Positions 7,527-16,766 of a stretch of DNA of 64,000 nt are shown here, piece after piece. Where the stretch lies: assembly GCF_015533855.1 (NCBI RefSeq), contig NZ_AP024154.1, forward strand, positions 3,664,501 through 3,728,500, given 5' to 3'. Position numbers and translations under genes: made by a program. The notes beneath the pieces were generated by a model that saw nothing but the letters and a program-made list of their open reading frames with translations, had not been told where the DNA came from and did not search any database. Positions within the stretch are counted from its first letter, which is position 1, and each line of letters starts with the position of its first letter. This stretch comes from Echinicola sp. 20G (GTDB lineage: Bacteria; Bacteroidota; Bacteroidia; Cytophagales; Cyclobacteriaceae).

Positions 7527-8399
7527 ATGAAAGCCAAATTACTAGAGAGGAAAAGTCCATTTGACCGTTCGTTTATGGTTGCTAAACATTCATATCCTTA
7601 TTTTTTGGATGTCTGGCATTACCATAGTGAACTAGAGTTGGTGTATATTCTAAAAAGCAGCGGTACCAGGTTCATTGGAGATAATATCGAGAAATTCAAA
7701 GAAGGGGATTTGATTTTGATAGGGGAAAACTTACCGCATCTATGGCAAAACGATCCTGAATATTTTGAGAAGAAAGAAGAAGGTCAAGCGGAAGCCTTTA
7801 GTATCCATTTTAACAAAAATTTCGCTGGAGAGTCCTTTCTGAAATTACCTGAAATGAAGGATATTAAAACACTTTTAGAGAAAGCCAATCGTGGGATAAG
7901 CTTTGGGGGTAATAGCAAGAAACTTGCTTTGGAGTATTTTGAGGAGCTTTTTTGGGCAGAAGGTGCAGACAGGTTGGTCAAGCTTTTGGATTTCTTAAGT
8001 CTGTTGTCTTCCGAGGAAGAATGTGAAGAGTTAAGTACTGATGGTTTTAGCTTTCCCTTGCATATTACAGGAGATGATCGAGTGGACAAGGTCTATTCTT
8101 TTACCTTCAATAATTTTAAACGAAACATAAGTTTGGAAGAGGTGGCAGAGTTGGTTCACCTCAACCCAACTGCTTTTTGTAGGTATTTTAAAAAATCTAC
8201 CAAGAAGACCTACTCGAAGTTTCTCAATGAAATTAGGGTGGGCTATGCCTGTAAGTTGCTGATTGAAGAAAAGCTCAATATTTCGGAAGTAGGGTATGAA
8301 TGTGGATTTAACAATTTATCGAATTTCAATAGGCAGTTTAAAAACGTCATGGATATATCTCCTTCGGAATACCTGAAAAAACACAAAAAGCACCGATAG
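7527..8399 (+). CDS. AraC family transcriptional regulator (probable fucose regulator)
   Basis: A 290-residue regulator. The N-terminal ~170 residues form a cupin-like sensing domain (VWHYHSELELVYILKSSGTRFIGD; GDLILIGENLPHLW). The C-terminal ~100 residues carry the double helix-turn-helix (ISLEEVAELVHLNPTAFCRYFKK and ISEVGYECGFNNLSNFNRQFK). It is divergent from the L-fuconate dehydratase operon, so it probably activates that operon in response to L-fucose or a pathway intermediate. The ligand is not shown by the sequence. Confidence 0.85.
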   Translation: MKAKLLERKSPFDRSFMVAKHSYPYFLDVWHYHSELELVYILKSSGTRFIGDNIEKFKEGDLILIGENLPHLWQNDPEYFEKKEEGQAEAFSIHFNKNFAGESFLKLPEMKDIKTLLEKANRGISFGGNSKKLALEYFEELFWAEGADRLVKLLDFLSLLSSEEECEELSTDGFSFPLHITGDDRVDKVYSFTFNNFKRNISLEEVAELVHLNPTAFCRYFKKSTKKTYSKFLNEIRVGYACKLLIEEKLNISEVGYECGFNNLSNFNRQFKNVMDISPSEYLKKHKKHR

Positions 8400-8402
8400 T
8401 TT

Positions 8403-8819
8403 ATGGTAAGGAACTCCCATGAAATAGGGGTAATAGATTTTACACCAGAGTTAAATTTTAAAGCTGTAAAAAGCAGTGGGCCTGGCGGACAAAACGTGAA
8501 TAAGGTAAATACCAAAGTGTTTTTGCTTTTTGAAGTGCCAAAATCAGAACTGCTTAATGAAGAAGAGAAGCAAATCATATTGAATAAACTATCTCCATAT
8601 ATTAATGCAGATGGCATGCTGCAAATTTCGGTTCAGGAAAGTAGGTCTCAGCTGAAGAATAAAGAAATTGCCATCGTTAAGTTCCATACTTTGATCCAAG
8701 GAGTTTTTATCAGAAAGAAAGTCCGTAAAGCTACCAAACCAAAGAAATCAGCTGTTAAGAAGCGTTTGGATAGTAAGAAAAAGCATGCGGAGAAAAAGCA
8801 GTGGCGAAAGAAACTTTAA
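8403..8819 (+). CDS. arfB: ArfB-type peptidyl-tRNA hydrolase (ribosome rescue)
   Basis: A 138-residue protein of the ArfB/ICT1 release-factor-like family. The GGQ motif appears as SSGPGGQNVNKVNTKV near residue 25, and the C-terminal tail is strongly basic (KKVRKATKPKKSAVKKRLDSKKKHAEKKQ), as needed to enter the empty mRNA channel of a stalled ribosome. It releases peptides from non-stop complexes. The gene starts 3 bases after the AraC stop and is followed closely by a methyltransferase gene. Confidence 0.92.
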   Translation: MVRNSHEIGVIDFTPELNFKAVKSSGPGGQNVNKVNTKVFLLFEVPKSELLNEEEKQIILNKLSPYINADGMLQISVQESRSQLKNKEIAIVKFHTLIQGVFIRKKVRKATKPKKSAVKKRLDSKKKHAEKKQWRKKL

Positions 8820-8850
8820 ACAGTTTATCATTTATCAGAAACTTACTTCG

Positions 8851-9432
8851 ATGTTTCAAATAACCCCAAGTGATAAGGATTTTGACTTGCTGTATCCTCC
8901 TAAAATCAGGAGTTTATCATCGATGCACTGGACCCCAGTTTCTATCGTAAAGCAATGTATCGATTATTTTGGGGATAATCAGAGTTTGAGGGTTTTGGAT
9001 ATTGGGTCGGGTTCCGGTAAGTTTTGTTTGGCTGGTGCGATGCTGTCAAAACATCAGTATTGGGGTGTAGAGAAGCGGTCTGACTTGGTTCATTTGTCGA
9101 GGAAATTGGCCAAAGAATTGGCTTTGAATGAAAGGGTGACTTTTGTACATCAGGATATTCTTGAGGTTGATTTTGGCCAGTTTGATGCTTTTTACTTTTA
9201 TAATCCTTTCTTTGAAAATTTAGATTTGACAGATGCAATAGATAAGGAATCTCTTGTGGACGAAGGAGCTTATGCGAGGTGCACCAATTATGTTCAAGAT
9301 CAGTTGGAAAAGATGCCTATAGCAACCAAAATAGTGACTTATTGTACTGATCCTAATTTGATGCCGACCAGTTATCAAATTGTTGGTAAATCGGCAAAAG
9401 GTAAACTATTGTTTTGGATGAAGGGCTTCTGA
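8851..9432 (+). CDS. Class I SAM-dependent methyltransferase, substrate unknown
   Basis: A 193-residue protein from the ATG at 8851 (MFQITPSDKDFDLLYP); a longer frame beginning inside arfB has no family support. The SAM-binding motif VLDIGSGSGKFCLAGA is near residue 54, followed by the acidic strand end (GVEKRSDLV) and HQDILEVDF. The FYFYNPFFEN motif resembles the N/D-PP-Y/F loop of N-methyltransferases. The target is unknown. Its end overlaps the end of the convergent CDF gene by 27 bases. Confidence 0.75.
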   Translation: MFQITPSDKDFDLLYPPKIRSLSSMHWTPVSIVKQCIDYFGDNQSLRVLDIGSGSGKFCLAGAMLSKHQYWGVEKRSDLVHLSRKLAKELALNERVTFVHQDILEVDFGQFDAFYFYNPFFENLDLTDAIDKESLVDEGAYARCTNYVQDQLEKMPIATKIVTYCTDPNLMPTSYQIVGKSAKGKLLFWMKGF

Positions 9433-10302
9433 TTCCATGGCACAAGGTTCATCAGGGAGTTCGACTTCAATGGTATGGTGAGAAAAAGGGTATTCTTTCA
9501 ACAAGGCTCCAATTTGCTTTTTAAGCTTTAACAATTCACCGAACTCTTTTATCTCTTTTAATTTTACGTGTGCAGTAAATACGTGTTTTTCTCCATCCAA
9601 GGACCAAATATGTACATGGTGCAAAGAGGCAACATGGTCAAACCCTAATATTTTACTTGTTATCTCCTTTTTATTGATTTCTTTCGGGCTGGCTTGTAGA
9701 AAGATCATTAAAGTTTCCTTTAATCTTTTACCAACATTCCAAAGAATGAAAAGTGTAATCATAAGGGATAGGGTGGGATCGATATAGGGTGTATCCACAA
9801 ATAGCATCACAATGGCAGCAATCAATACTGCCGCCCAGCCCAAAACATCTTCGATCAAATGCCAAGAGATAACCTTTTCATTCAGGGTTTTTCCATGACT
9901 CAGCTTGAAGGCTGCATATCCATTGACCGCAACACCAATAATGGCAAAAATCAACATGCCCTGCGCATTGGAGGATTCAGGGTTGATGATGCGAAGGATG
10001 GCTTCTCTTATGACAAATATAGATCCTCCCAATAAGATCAAACTATTGATTAAAGCACCTAAAAGAGAGAACCTTTTGTATCCAAATGTAAAGGTATTGG
10101 TTGCTTTCTTATTGGATTTACGGGCCAAATACCAAGAGAGTCCAAGAGAAAGACTGTCTCCTAAATCATGGAGAGCGTCTGAAATAATGGCGATACTGTT
10201 GACATACAGCCCTCCAAAAAATTCTAAGATGGTAAAACCAAGGTTGAGAAAAAATGCCAGCTTGATGTTTTGTTGGCCATGATGATGATGTTCGTGTGCC
10301 AT
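9406..10302 (-). CDS. Cation diffusion facilitator, probable Zn2+ exporter
   Basis: A 298-residue CDF transporter with six hydrophobic segments. It has a His-rich N-terminus (MAHEHHHHGQQ), the metal-site pairs HDLGD in the second and HLIED in the fifth transmembrane helix, and a C-terminal cytoplasmic domain with LHHVHIW. That pattern (HxxxD in both helices) is typical of zinc exporters such as ZitB/CzcD. It would use the proton gradient to remove Zn2+ from the cytoplasm. No metal-responsive regulator lies beside it. Confidence 0.9.
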   Translation of the reverse strand: MAHEHHHHGQQNIKLAFFLNLGFTILEFFGGLYVNSIAIISDALHDLGDSLSLGLSWYLARKSNKKATNTFTFGYKRFSLLGALINSLILLGGSIFVIREAILRIINPESSNAQGMLIFAIIGVAVNGYAAFKLSHGKTLNEKVISWHLIEDVLGWAAVLIAAIVMLFVDTPYIDPTLSLMITLFILWNVGKRLKETLMIFLQASPKEINKKEITSKILGFDHVASLHHVHIWSLDGEKHVFTAHVKLKEIKEFGELLKLKKQIGALLKEYPFSHHTIEVELPDEPCAMESEALHPKQ

Positions 10303-10376
10303 AGGACAAAGTGGTGTTTGGGATAAAAAAATAAGCGAAAGTCATTCCAATATTTACTTTTCTATTGTAAACGGAA

Positions 10377-10892
10377 TCAATGCTTGTTTAAGTTGTTGTA
10401 GTGTTTGATTTTTTCATTGAGCATTTTAAAGTCCAACACTCCTTTTACATCCTTGAGGTGTTCCACAATGGCCAAGGCCTTGTTTAAGCGGCTATTGCTG
10501 TTTTTGACTTTGGTAACTATATACACCAAACTCCTTTGTTTACCCATGGTCAGGGATCGGAAATATTGATTCCCTGTGTCATCTTGATCTAAAAGAACCT
10601 GAAGTTCTTCGGGCATCTCATGGCCAAATTCAGATTTGTCTTTTACCAAGCTCAGCATTGCTTGCTCTCCCTGATTAAGACCCAGCTTTTCCCTTAATGC
10701 TTGATTGATCAGGACAAACCAGTAATCCTTGCTTTTCATTAAGGCCGCCCGGAATTTGATGGTGGCAATTTCACAAATCACTCTTTTATTTTCATTTACA
10801 ATAAAACTCTCGGCAATATCATCCGGAATGGGGAAGTGATATTGCCAGAGGTTATTGTCGAATTTTTCTAAAGTGACTGTGAGAGAAGCCAT
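10377..10892 (-). CDS. DUF1905 / YdeI-OmpD-associated family protein
   Basis: A 171-residue soluble protein. Residues ~5-85 match the DUF1905 barrel pattern (FPIPDDIAESFI; CEIATIKFRAALMKSKDYWFVLIN). Residues ~90-150 match the YdeI/OmpD-associated helical region (MPEELQVLLDQDDTGNQYFRSLTMGKQRSLVYIV). The biochemical role of this family is not known. It begins 12 bases after the gap stop codon, so it may be co-transcribed with gap by read-through. Confidence 0.7.
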   Translation of the reverse strand: MASLTVTLEKFDNNLWQYHFPIPDDIAESFIVNENKRVICEIATIKFRAALMKSKDYWFVLINQALREKLGLNQGEQAMLSLVKDKSEFGHEMPEELQVLLDQDDTGNQYFRSLTMGKQRSLVYIVTKVKNSNSRLNKALAIVEHLKDVKGVLDFKMLNEKIKHYNNLNKH

Positions 10893-10904
10893 TTGATGGT
10901 TTAT

Positions 10905-11906
10905 TTAGTCGAATTGGCTCAATTTTCCAATCAGGTCTACTACTCTGTTAGCGTAGCCTGATTCATTGTCATACCATCCGATGATCTTAATTAAGTTACC
11001 ATTCACTTCCGTAAGCCCAGCATCAAAGATGCATGAATAGGGATTGCCAATGATGTCTGCTGAAACCAGAGGGTCTTCTGTGTATTCAATATAACCTTTC
11101 ATGCTGTTTTTTGCAGCATCTGACATTGCTTTATTTATTTCATCTCTATCGGTTTCCCTGTTAAGAATGACGTTGAGTTCTGTTAAGGAGCCATCAGGCA
11201 CTGGAACCCTATAAGCCATGGCGTGTAGTTTGCCTTTGATTTCGGGCATGACAAGCTCTACTGCCTTAGCCGCATTGGTAGTCGTAGGGATAATGGAACA
11301 TGCGGCTGCTCTTGCGCGACGAAGATCCCGGTGAGGGGCATCCTGAAGGTTTTGGTCTGCGGTATAGGAGTGTACAGTAGAGACAAAGCCTCTATCAATA
11401 CCAAAATTTTCTTCAAGTACTTTGATCATAGGGGCGAGGCAATTGGTGGTGCAGGAAGCGTTGGAAACTATTTTTTCCTTTCCGGTCAGGATGTTGTCGT
11501 TTACCCCTAATACAACAGTCGGGACATCCCCTAGGGCAGGGGCGGAGATGATTACCCTTTTGGCTCCAGCAGTTAAGTGCCCTTCTGCCTTTTCTTTGGC
11601 CACGAATCTACCCGTGCACTCTATCACCACATCTATATTCAACGATTCCCAAGGGAGTTCTTCAGGAGATTTTTTTCCGAAGATTTTGACGGTTTTGCCA
11701 TTGACCAATATGGTGTCTTCTGTAGAAATGATTTCTCCTGGAAACCTTCCATGTATCGAGTCATATTTCAATAAATGGGCTAGGTTGGAGATTTCCATAA
11801 GGTCATTGATGGCTACGACATCTACATTTGGGTTTTGTTCCAAAAGTTTGAAAACATAGCGGCCTATTCTGCCAAAGCCATTGATGGCGATGTTGGTTTT
11901 TGCCAT
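10905..11906 (-). CDS. gap: Glyceraldehyde-3-phosphate dehydrogenase, type I
   Basis: A 333-residue cytoplasmic enzyme that oxidatively phosphorylates glyceraldehyde-3-phosphate. The Rossmann start INGFGRIGR, the catalytic cysteine in SNASCTTNCLAPM (near residue 150), HSYTADQNLQD, the RRARAAACSIIPTTTNAAKA phosphate-site region and WYDNESGYANR at the C-terminus are all intact. The NAD-type aspartate (AINDLM) suggests NAD+ specificity. Length is normal. Confidence 0.97.
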   Translation of the reverse strand: MAKTNIAINGFGRIGRYVFKLLEQNPNVDVVAINDLMEISNLAHLLKYDSIHGRFPGEIISTEDTILVNGKTVKIFGKKSPEELPWESLNIDVVIECTGRFVAKEKAEGHLTAGAKRVIISAPALGDVPTVVLGVNDNILTGKEKIVSNASCTTNCLAPMIKVLEENFGIDRGFVSTVHSYTADQNLQDAPHRDLRRARAAACSIIPTTTNAAKAVELVMPEIKGKLHAMAYRVPVPDGSLTELNVILNRETDRDEINKAMSDAAKNSMKGYIEYTEDPLVSADIIGNPYSCIFDAGLTEVNGNLIKIIGWYDNESGYANRVVDLIGKLSQFD

Positions 11907-11944
11907 ACTTTTAATCTAATTTGGGTAGGTCTTAAAATGAAAAA

Positions 11945-11952
11945 CAAAGTTA
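11945..11952 (-). promoter_or_regulatory. Candidate -7 element of the gap promoter
   Basis: On the minus strand TAACTTTG matches the Bacteroidota -7 consensus TAnnTTTG, 38 bases before the gap ATG. No good -33 TTG at the usual distance is visible, so the call is moderate. Confidence 0.45.
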
Positions 11953-12040
11953 ATAAAGATGTGCTAGATACACTACAGCAATTTTTTTAACCTAATTCCC
12001 AAGGTGTTGTAAGAAAAAACCAAATATTTTTTGGTTGGGT

Positions 12041-12071
12041 TTTGCATTGTTAATTTAACCCTCTATATTTG
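12041..12071 (+). promoter_or_regulatory. Promoter of the tRNA-Glu pair
   Basis: TTTG (12041-12044), 19 bases, then TATATTTG (12064-12071): an exact match to the Bacteroidota TTTG/TAnnTTTG promoter. It should start transcription about 30 bases before the first tRNA. Confidence 0.75.
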
Positions 12072-12110
12072 CATCACCTTAAAGAAAAGGCAAGGAAATA
12101 GAAACAAAAT

Positions 12111-12182
12111 GGTCCGTTCGTCTAGGGGTTAGGACGCATCCCTTTCACGGATGAAACACGGGTTCGATTCCCGTACGGACTA
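12111..12182 (+). tRNA. tRNA-Glu (UUC), copy 1
   Basis: A 72-base cloverleaf. Acceptor stem GGTCCGT pairs with ACGGACT (with a G-U first pair). The anticodon stem is CATCC/GGATG around CTTTCAC, with anticodon TTC at 12144-12146. The T arm is CGGGTTCGATTCCCG. The next bases CCA (12183-12185) mean that the 3' end is encoded in this copy. Confidence 0.97.
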
Positions 12183-12209
12183 CCATTTTATCCTTGTCTT
12201 TTCGATTAT

Positions 12210-12281
12210 GGTCCGTTCGTCTAGGGGTTAGGACGCATCCCTTTCACGGATGAAACACGGGTTCGATTCCCGTACGGACTA
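12210..12281 (+). tRNA. tRNA-Glu (UUC), copy 2
   Basis: Identical to copy 1 over all 72 bases, with anticodon TTC at 12243-12245. It follows 24 bases after the CCA of copy 1. Here the next bases are CGA, so CCA must be added after transcription. The promoter before copy 1 probably serves both. Confidence 0.97.
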
Positions 12282-12366
12282 CGACAAAGTGATGTTTTCA
12301 TCATTTCCGATTGCTTATGGCATGACGAATTTTTGTTTTATGGTTGTTAGTGGTTAAAGTGAATGG

Positions 12367-12400
12367 AAAAGCCCTGTTACATTGTAGCAGGGCTTTTTTT
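12367..12400. terminator. Bidirectional terminator, tRNA-Glu / GDSL gene
   Basis: AAAAGCCCTG, a short inner TACA/TGTA stem, then CAGGGCTTTTTTTT. It ends the tRNA transcript on the plus strand. On the minus strand its A-rich arm gives the T-run for the GDSL gene, whose stop codon begins inside the T tract at 12400-12402. Confidence 0.85.
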
Positions 12401-13866
12401 TATCTTGGCAGGTCATTGCCCACATAAGCATTGGGGTTGACTTTAGGGATGGTAGCCTGCCATTTTGAGTTGATCTTCTCAATTATAAAATTGGAAATAA
12501 AGGCATGTGCCCTGCCATTGGGGTGGATGCCATCTACAGAAAATGCACCATTGGGAGGGGTGATGCTAATATTTAAGCCTACGCCTCCTTCGCTGACCTC
12601 TCCGTTCCTTATTTGTTCAAAAAAGGCAGCTATATCAATTAAAAGTATTCTTTCAGCATTGCTATTTGCTGCCGCGGTAATCATTGCATTAAAGCTCTGG
12701 ATTTTGGCATTGATTTCCTCTTGTTCATTAGGGATAAGGATGAAGCTGTCTTCCACAGGAAAAGAAACACCTCTCTGTCCATTGGGATGGGCTGCAGACG
12801 GTTGGCCTAATGCTTGGGACAGGGGTAAAGTGGTTTTGTCTTCTGGTTTACTTTGTCTGATAGAAGGGAGCCCCAAAGCACTCAGATCTGTTAGGCTTTC
12901 ATCTTCAATTACAAAAGCATTTTGCCCTGCTGTGAAGCTGATAGTTCTATATTGTCTTTCGTCTTCACTAATCAGACCTAGACCAGCTGCTTGAGCAAGC
13001 CCTCCATTATATAATGCATAACCTTGGTTGGCTTGGTCGGCATCAGATTGGCTCAAAGGAAGTGCATTGTATGGAACCAAGTTAAAATAAGGAAGAATGT
13101 TCAATGTAGGTAGGTTCATGATAATCCCATTGGTAGTTGGATTGGCATTTAACAAGGTGCCTAAAGCAGCTGTTAACCTTGCTTGGAAATCACTATCAGA
13201 CGTTAATATAGAGGGGTCAGAAGCGCCTTCAATAGCATAGCCTAACACATCATTTCCTCCTAGCCAGAACGAGAAGAAAGTTCCTCCGTTAGCCAATGCA
13301 GCTGCAGCATCACCTATCAGGGTGGATGTCCCTGGATTACTGGCAAAGCGAGCATACATTGGAGAGAACGCTAGGTTGGACTCACTGTTTGGACCTCCTG
13401 TAAGTGGGGTCAGTGCTTGCCCTATTGTAATTCCAGGGACACCGAAGTTATTCAAGGCAGTCATGTCACCAGAATAGGCAGAAGGTAAATCACCAGGTCC
13501 AATAGGGGCAGGCCCTATACTTCCTGTCCCCGGAGCAATGGTCAGAACCAATCTGCCTAAAGGTCCATTGGGACCCATAGTAAAAAAGCCGTATTCAGAA
13601 TTTATATTTGGAACATTGAAGTCAGCTCCTCCGACAAGCTTAAATTGTTCTCCTAGAATTACAGCGAACGAATTTTGCTGACTACGATTATAAAGTGCAC
13701 CATCCATAAGTCCTGCTGTAATAGAGTTGCCTACTGCAATGTATTTGCTAAAATCAGCTCCTCCAGCATCTGGTTCAGTATTAGGAAGTTCTGGAAATTC
13801 ATATTGACAGGCGCCTAAAAGCAATGCCAGCAAAAAGATATATTTTGTTTTTCTCACCGTTTTCAT
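12400..13866 (-). CDS. SGNH/GDSL hydrolase-type lipoprotein
   Basis: A 488-residue lipoprotein with a lipobox LLLGAC at residues ~16-21, so it should be attached to the outer membrane. SGNH-type blocks are visible: GNSITAG (block I, Asn in place of the usual Asp), GGNDVLG (block III) and DGIHPNGRAH (block V, catalytic Asp and His). The family covers esterases and lipases. It is immediately downstream of a TonB-dependent receptor gene with 11 bases between, so the two probably work as a pair, the lipoprotein binding or cutting an esterified or lipid substrate. The substrate is unknown. Long low-complexity loops rich in Gly, Pro and Asn occur in the middle. Confidence 0.85.
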   Translation of the reverse strand: MKTVRKTKYIFLLALLLGACQYEFPELPNTEPDAGGADFSKYIAVGNSITAGLMDGALYNRSQQNSFAVILGEQFKLVGGADFNVPNINSEYGFFTMGPNGPLGRLVLTIAPGTGSIGPAPIGPGDLPSAYSGDMTALNNFGVPGITIGQALTPLTGGPNSESNLAFSPMYARFASNPGTSTLIGDAAAALANGGTFFSFWLGGNDVLGYAIEGASDPSILTSDSDFQARLTAALGTLLNANPTTNGIIMNLPTLNILPYFNLVPYNALPLSQSDADQANQGYALYNGGLAQAAGLGLISEDERQYRTISFTAGQNAFVIEDESLTDLSALGLPSIRQSKPEDKTTLPLSQALGQPSAAHPNGQRGVSFPVEDSFILIPNEQEEINAKIQSFNAMITAAANSNAERILLIDIAAFFEQIRNGEVSEGGVGLNISITPPNGAFSVDGIHPNGRAHAFISNFIIEKINSKWQATIPKVNPNAYVGNDLPR

Positions 13867-13877
13867 GTTTTCTGGGT

Positions 13878-16766
13878 TTAATTGAGGAGTTCGTCAAAGG
13901 TGATGCTTACATAATAGATCGCTCCGATTGTAGGCCCTCCGAAGTTAAGGAAATAACGATTGTTGAATACGTTTGATCCCCCTAACTTAATGATGGACTT
14001 CCAATCTTTAACCTTATAGCTAACCTGAGCGTCCATTGTTCCTACTTCCGGAACTTCCCCAGTTGCAAAGGAAGACTCCCAGTGGAATGCTGTTTGGTAA
14101 CGGTAGGTTACATTAAAGCCTAATTTTTCTGTTAATTTTCTATTGGAGAAAGATAGGTTGAATTTGTGCTCTGGAGTGTTGAAATCTGACAAGAAGCCTT
14201 CTTCAATGTCTGAAAGTAACTTGTTGTAATTATAGTTGCCACCAATGGTGAAGTTACTAGGGAGATTATAGGTAATGCCCAAAGCGGCACCATTAGCCTT
14301 GACACTATTTCCCACTAAATTGGTGTAGGTTTGGAAAGTGTTTTCTTCACCTGGAGTGGTAATTGGTGTCAACAAGGAAGGGGCATTGACTGCGTTTATT
14401 GCAGCTTGCTCGTCATTAACAGGGGTAGGGTATACTGGCCCAGGAGCCTTTCTAACGGCAGTCTGCGTGATGAAATCATTGTAAATATTATAGTAGTAAG
14501 CGAAATCCAACAGTAACCTATTGTCTGCCAACAGACTCTTGTAGCCAATTTCAAAAGATTGTACTTGCTCAGGCCTTAAGTCAGGAAGGTCGTTTACAGG
14601 TACTAAAAGGCTGGTGGCAGCAGGATCGACCGGGCTAGTTCCCTTGCCCACCTCAGCGGTGTAGGCGTTGACTGATGCTAGGGAAAAGGCATTGTCAAAG
14701 ATTTCGTATTTTTCCCTGTAATAAGGTAAACCACCCAATAATCTTGCGGAAACTACATTAAGGTCAATATGTTGGCCTTGGGTGGTAGGCATCCTGAAGC
14801 CGGTTTGATACGAAAGCCTGATGTTGTTGTTGCCCTGGGTGATTACAGCAGAAACCCTTGGATTAAACTGGCCTTTGAAGTTTTCATTTTTATCATACCT
14901 GATAGAAGCCATTAACTTTAGGTGGTCATCCCAGAATTTTTTAGATCCTTGGGCAAAGGCACCGTATTCCGCAATAGTAATCTCATTTCCTTCTACATCA
15001 GCAAAAATAGTCCCGTTTGAATTAAGGGAATACAATCGGTAACTGGCACCTACTTGAAGGTCTAAGAAGTCTATCTCATCTTTAAAATTGTACTGACCTT
15101 CTCCCATGTACATTCTGGAGCGGTCATTGAAAAGGGAACCTTGGGGAATAAAGTCATTCTTAACTGTATTGGAAGCATTGTCAAACTCGGTAGTTCCGGG
15201 TAAATACCTTCCTTGGTCTGCCAAGTTTCTAGCAGATTGGTGTGCTGTTGCTTGCTGTTCGGTAGTTCCAGGTTGACCAGGAGCAACTCCTTGTAGCGCT
15301 AAAGCGCCCATGTAGGCAAGGGTATATTCTCCAAACCAAGTAGTATTGTCCTTCCACATGTCATTGATGCGCACCCCGGTTAGGTCAGCTATAAAAGATC
15401 CTCCAGAGTTTTCACGAGTAGTATAAGCTCTTAAAAAGAAATTGTCTCCTTTGAGCTCCAATTTGTGTTGGGAAATTTCAAAGTCTGATAGAGAATAACG
15501 TTGAGCACCTGTATAAACACTGGTTCCTGCACCATAGTTGAAGGTGTAAGAGAGTTCAAGCTGATCATTTAGTCTATAATGGAGAGCTGCGTTAGCTTTA
15601 TTGGTGGCCGCGCCATAATCCACCAAATAACGCTCTTCGTAGCCTGTTCTGGATACGACTTGGTCAGGGATACTGGACAAATAACCACCAAGCCCGAGAT
15701 TAGAGGCTTGTTGCTGAATAGCTCCGACATTTCTCAGTAGACCAATGTTATTAGCTACCTCGTCCCCAAATACATGGACAATGTTCGCGCCAGGGTTAAA
15801 AGGAAGGTTGCCTTGACTTCTAGCATTGAGGTCGGTCATATCTGTTCCGTACCAATCCTCAGCTTTCATAAATGAGGCGTTGATTTTAAAAGCCCACTTA
15901 TTGTTAAATGCTTTGGCATAGCGGATGGAACCTTCAAACATAGGTTGTGGGCTTTGGGGTTCTCCCTCTCTGCCATTGATGTGGTTCATACCTTGTTTGT
16001 AATAGGCACTTAAGCCCTGATAGTCAAATGGACTTTTGCTATTGACCAAAAGGATACCGTTAAATGCATTCGGGCCGTAAAGGGCAGATGATGCTCCGGG
16101 GATAAACTCCACACTTTCTACATCCAGTTCCGAAGGACCGTTGAGGTTACTTATTGGAAAGTTCAAAGCTGGTGCTTGGGTGTCCATTCCATCTGTAAGC
16201 TGGACAAAGCGGGTGTTTCCCGTGCTATTAAATCCTCTGGCATTGATGATTTGGAAGTTGATAGAGGAAGAGGTTACATCTACCCCTTTCAAATTGGCAA
16301 TGGCCTTGTAGTAGCTATCACTTGCAGTTTCCTTAATACTAAGAATGTCCATTTTTTCAATAGACACGGGTGAGCTTAAAATGCTTTCTTCTACCCTTGA
16401 GGCAGAAACCACCACTTCCTGCCCCAGGAAAGTTTGTTCTTCCAGCTGAACATTGAGGCCAGTGGTATTTGCATTACTGATCAGCACTTCCTGAGAGGCA
16501 AAGCCGACCATTGAGAAAACCAGTGTTAAGGGAGGAGCTTGGTTTACTTCTAGCGAAAAGCGTCCGTCTAGATCAGTAACTGTTCCGATTACTTTACCTT
16601 TTACCAATACATTTACCCCGATAAGGGTTTCATCTGTGTCTGTGTCGGTTACAATGCCCGATATAGTAGTCTTTTCCTGTGCCAGGATGGGCCTACTACC
16701 AAAAGACAACAAAAAGATACAGGCGTAGAAAAATAGGCGCCATGCTCTTGGATCAACTTTCTTCAT
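13878..16766 (-). CDS. TonB-dependent receptor with carboxypeptidase-like N-domain
   Basis: A 962-residue outer-membrane protein. A signal peptide (residues 1-29, ending SRPILAQ) is followed by a carboxypeptidase-D regulatory-like domain (TTISGIVTDTDTDETLIGVNVLVKG). A plug domain runs over ~115-240 (SALYGPNAFNGILLVNSKSPF), then a 22-strand-type barrel ends in the aromatic-rich YYVSITFDELLN. No SusD-type partner is present; the next gene is a GDSL lipoprotein. That pairing suggests import of a lipid, ester or other hydrophobic compound rather than a polysaccharide, but this is inferred from context. Confidence 0.9.
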   Translation of the reverse strand: MKKVDPRAWRLFFYACIFLLSFGSRPILAQEKTTISGIVTDTDTDETLIGVNVLVKGKVIGTVTDLDGRFSLEVNQAPPLTLVFSMVGFASQEVLISNANTTGLNVQLEEQTFLGQEVVVSASRVEESILSSPVSIEKMDILSIKETASDSYYKAIANLKGVDVTSSSINFQIINARGFNSTGNTRFVQLTDGMDTQAPALNFPISNLNGPSELDVESVEFIPGASSALYGPNAFNGILLVNSKSPFDYQGLSAYYKQGMNHINGREGEPQSPQPMFEGSIRYAKAFNNKWAFKINASFMKAEDWYGTDMTDLNARSQGNLPFNPGANIVHVFGDEVANNIGLLRNVGAIQQQASNLGLGGYLSSIPDQVVSRTGYEERYLVDYGAATNKANAALHYRLNDQLELSYTFNYGAGTSVYTGAQRYSLSDFEISQHKLELKGDNFFLRAYTTRENSGGSFIADLTGVRINDMWKDNTTWFGEYTLAYMGALALQGVAPGQPGTTEQQATAHQSARNLADQGRYLPGTTEFDNASNTVKNDFIPQGSLFNDRSRMYMGEGQYNFKDEIDFLDLQVGASYRLYSLNSNGTIFADVEGNEITIAEYGAFAQGSKKFWDDHLKLMASIRYDKNENFKGQFNPRVSAVITQGNNNIRLSYQTGFRMPTTQGQHIDLNVVSARLLGGLPYYREKYEIFDNAFSLASVNAYTAEVGKGTSPVDPAATSLLVPVNDLPDLRPEQVQSFEIGYKSLLADNRLLLDFAYYYNIYNDFITQTAVRKAPGPVYPTPVNDEQAAINAVNAPSLLTPITTPGEENTFQTYTNLVGNSVKANGAALGITYNLPSNFTIGGNYNYNKLLSDIEEGFLSDFNTPEHKFNLSFSNRKLTEKLGFNVTYRYQTAFHWESSFATGEVPEVGTMDAQVSYKVKDWKSIIKLGGSNVFNNRYFLNFGGPTIGAIYYVSITFDELLN

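Noticed and set aside
12431..12994. 187-codon plus-strand frame antisense to the GDSL gene
   Set aside because: A shadow of the real gene on the other strand; its composition does not look like a protein.
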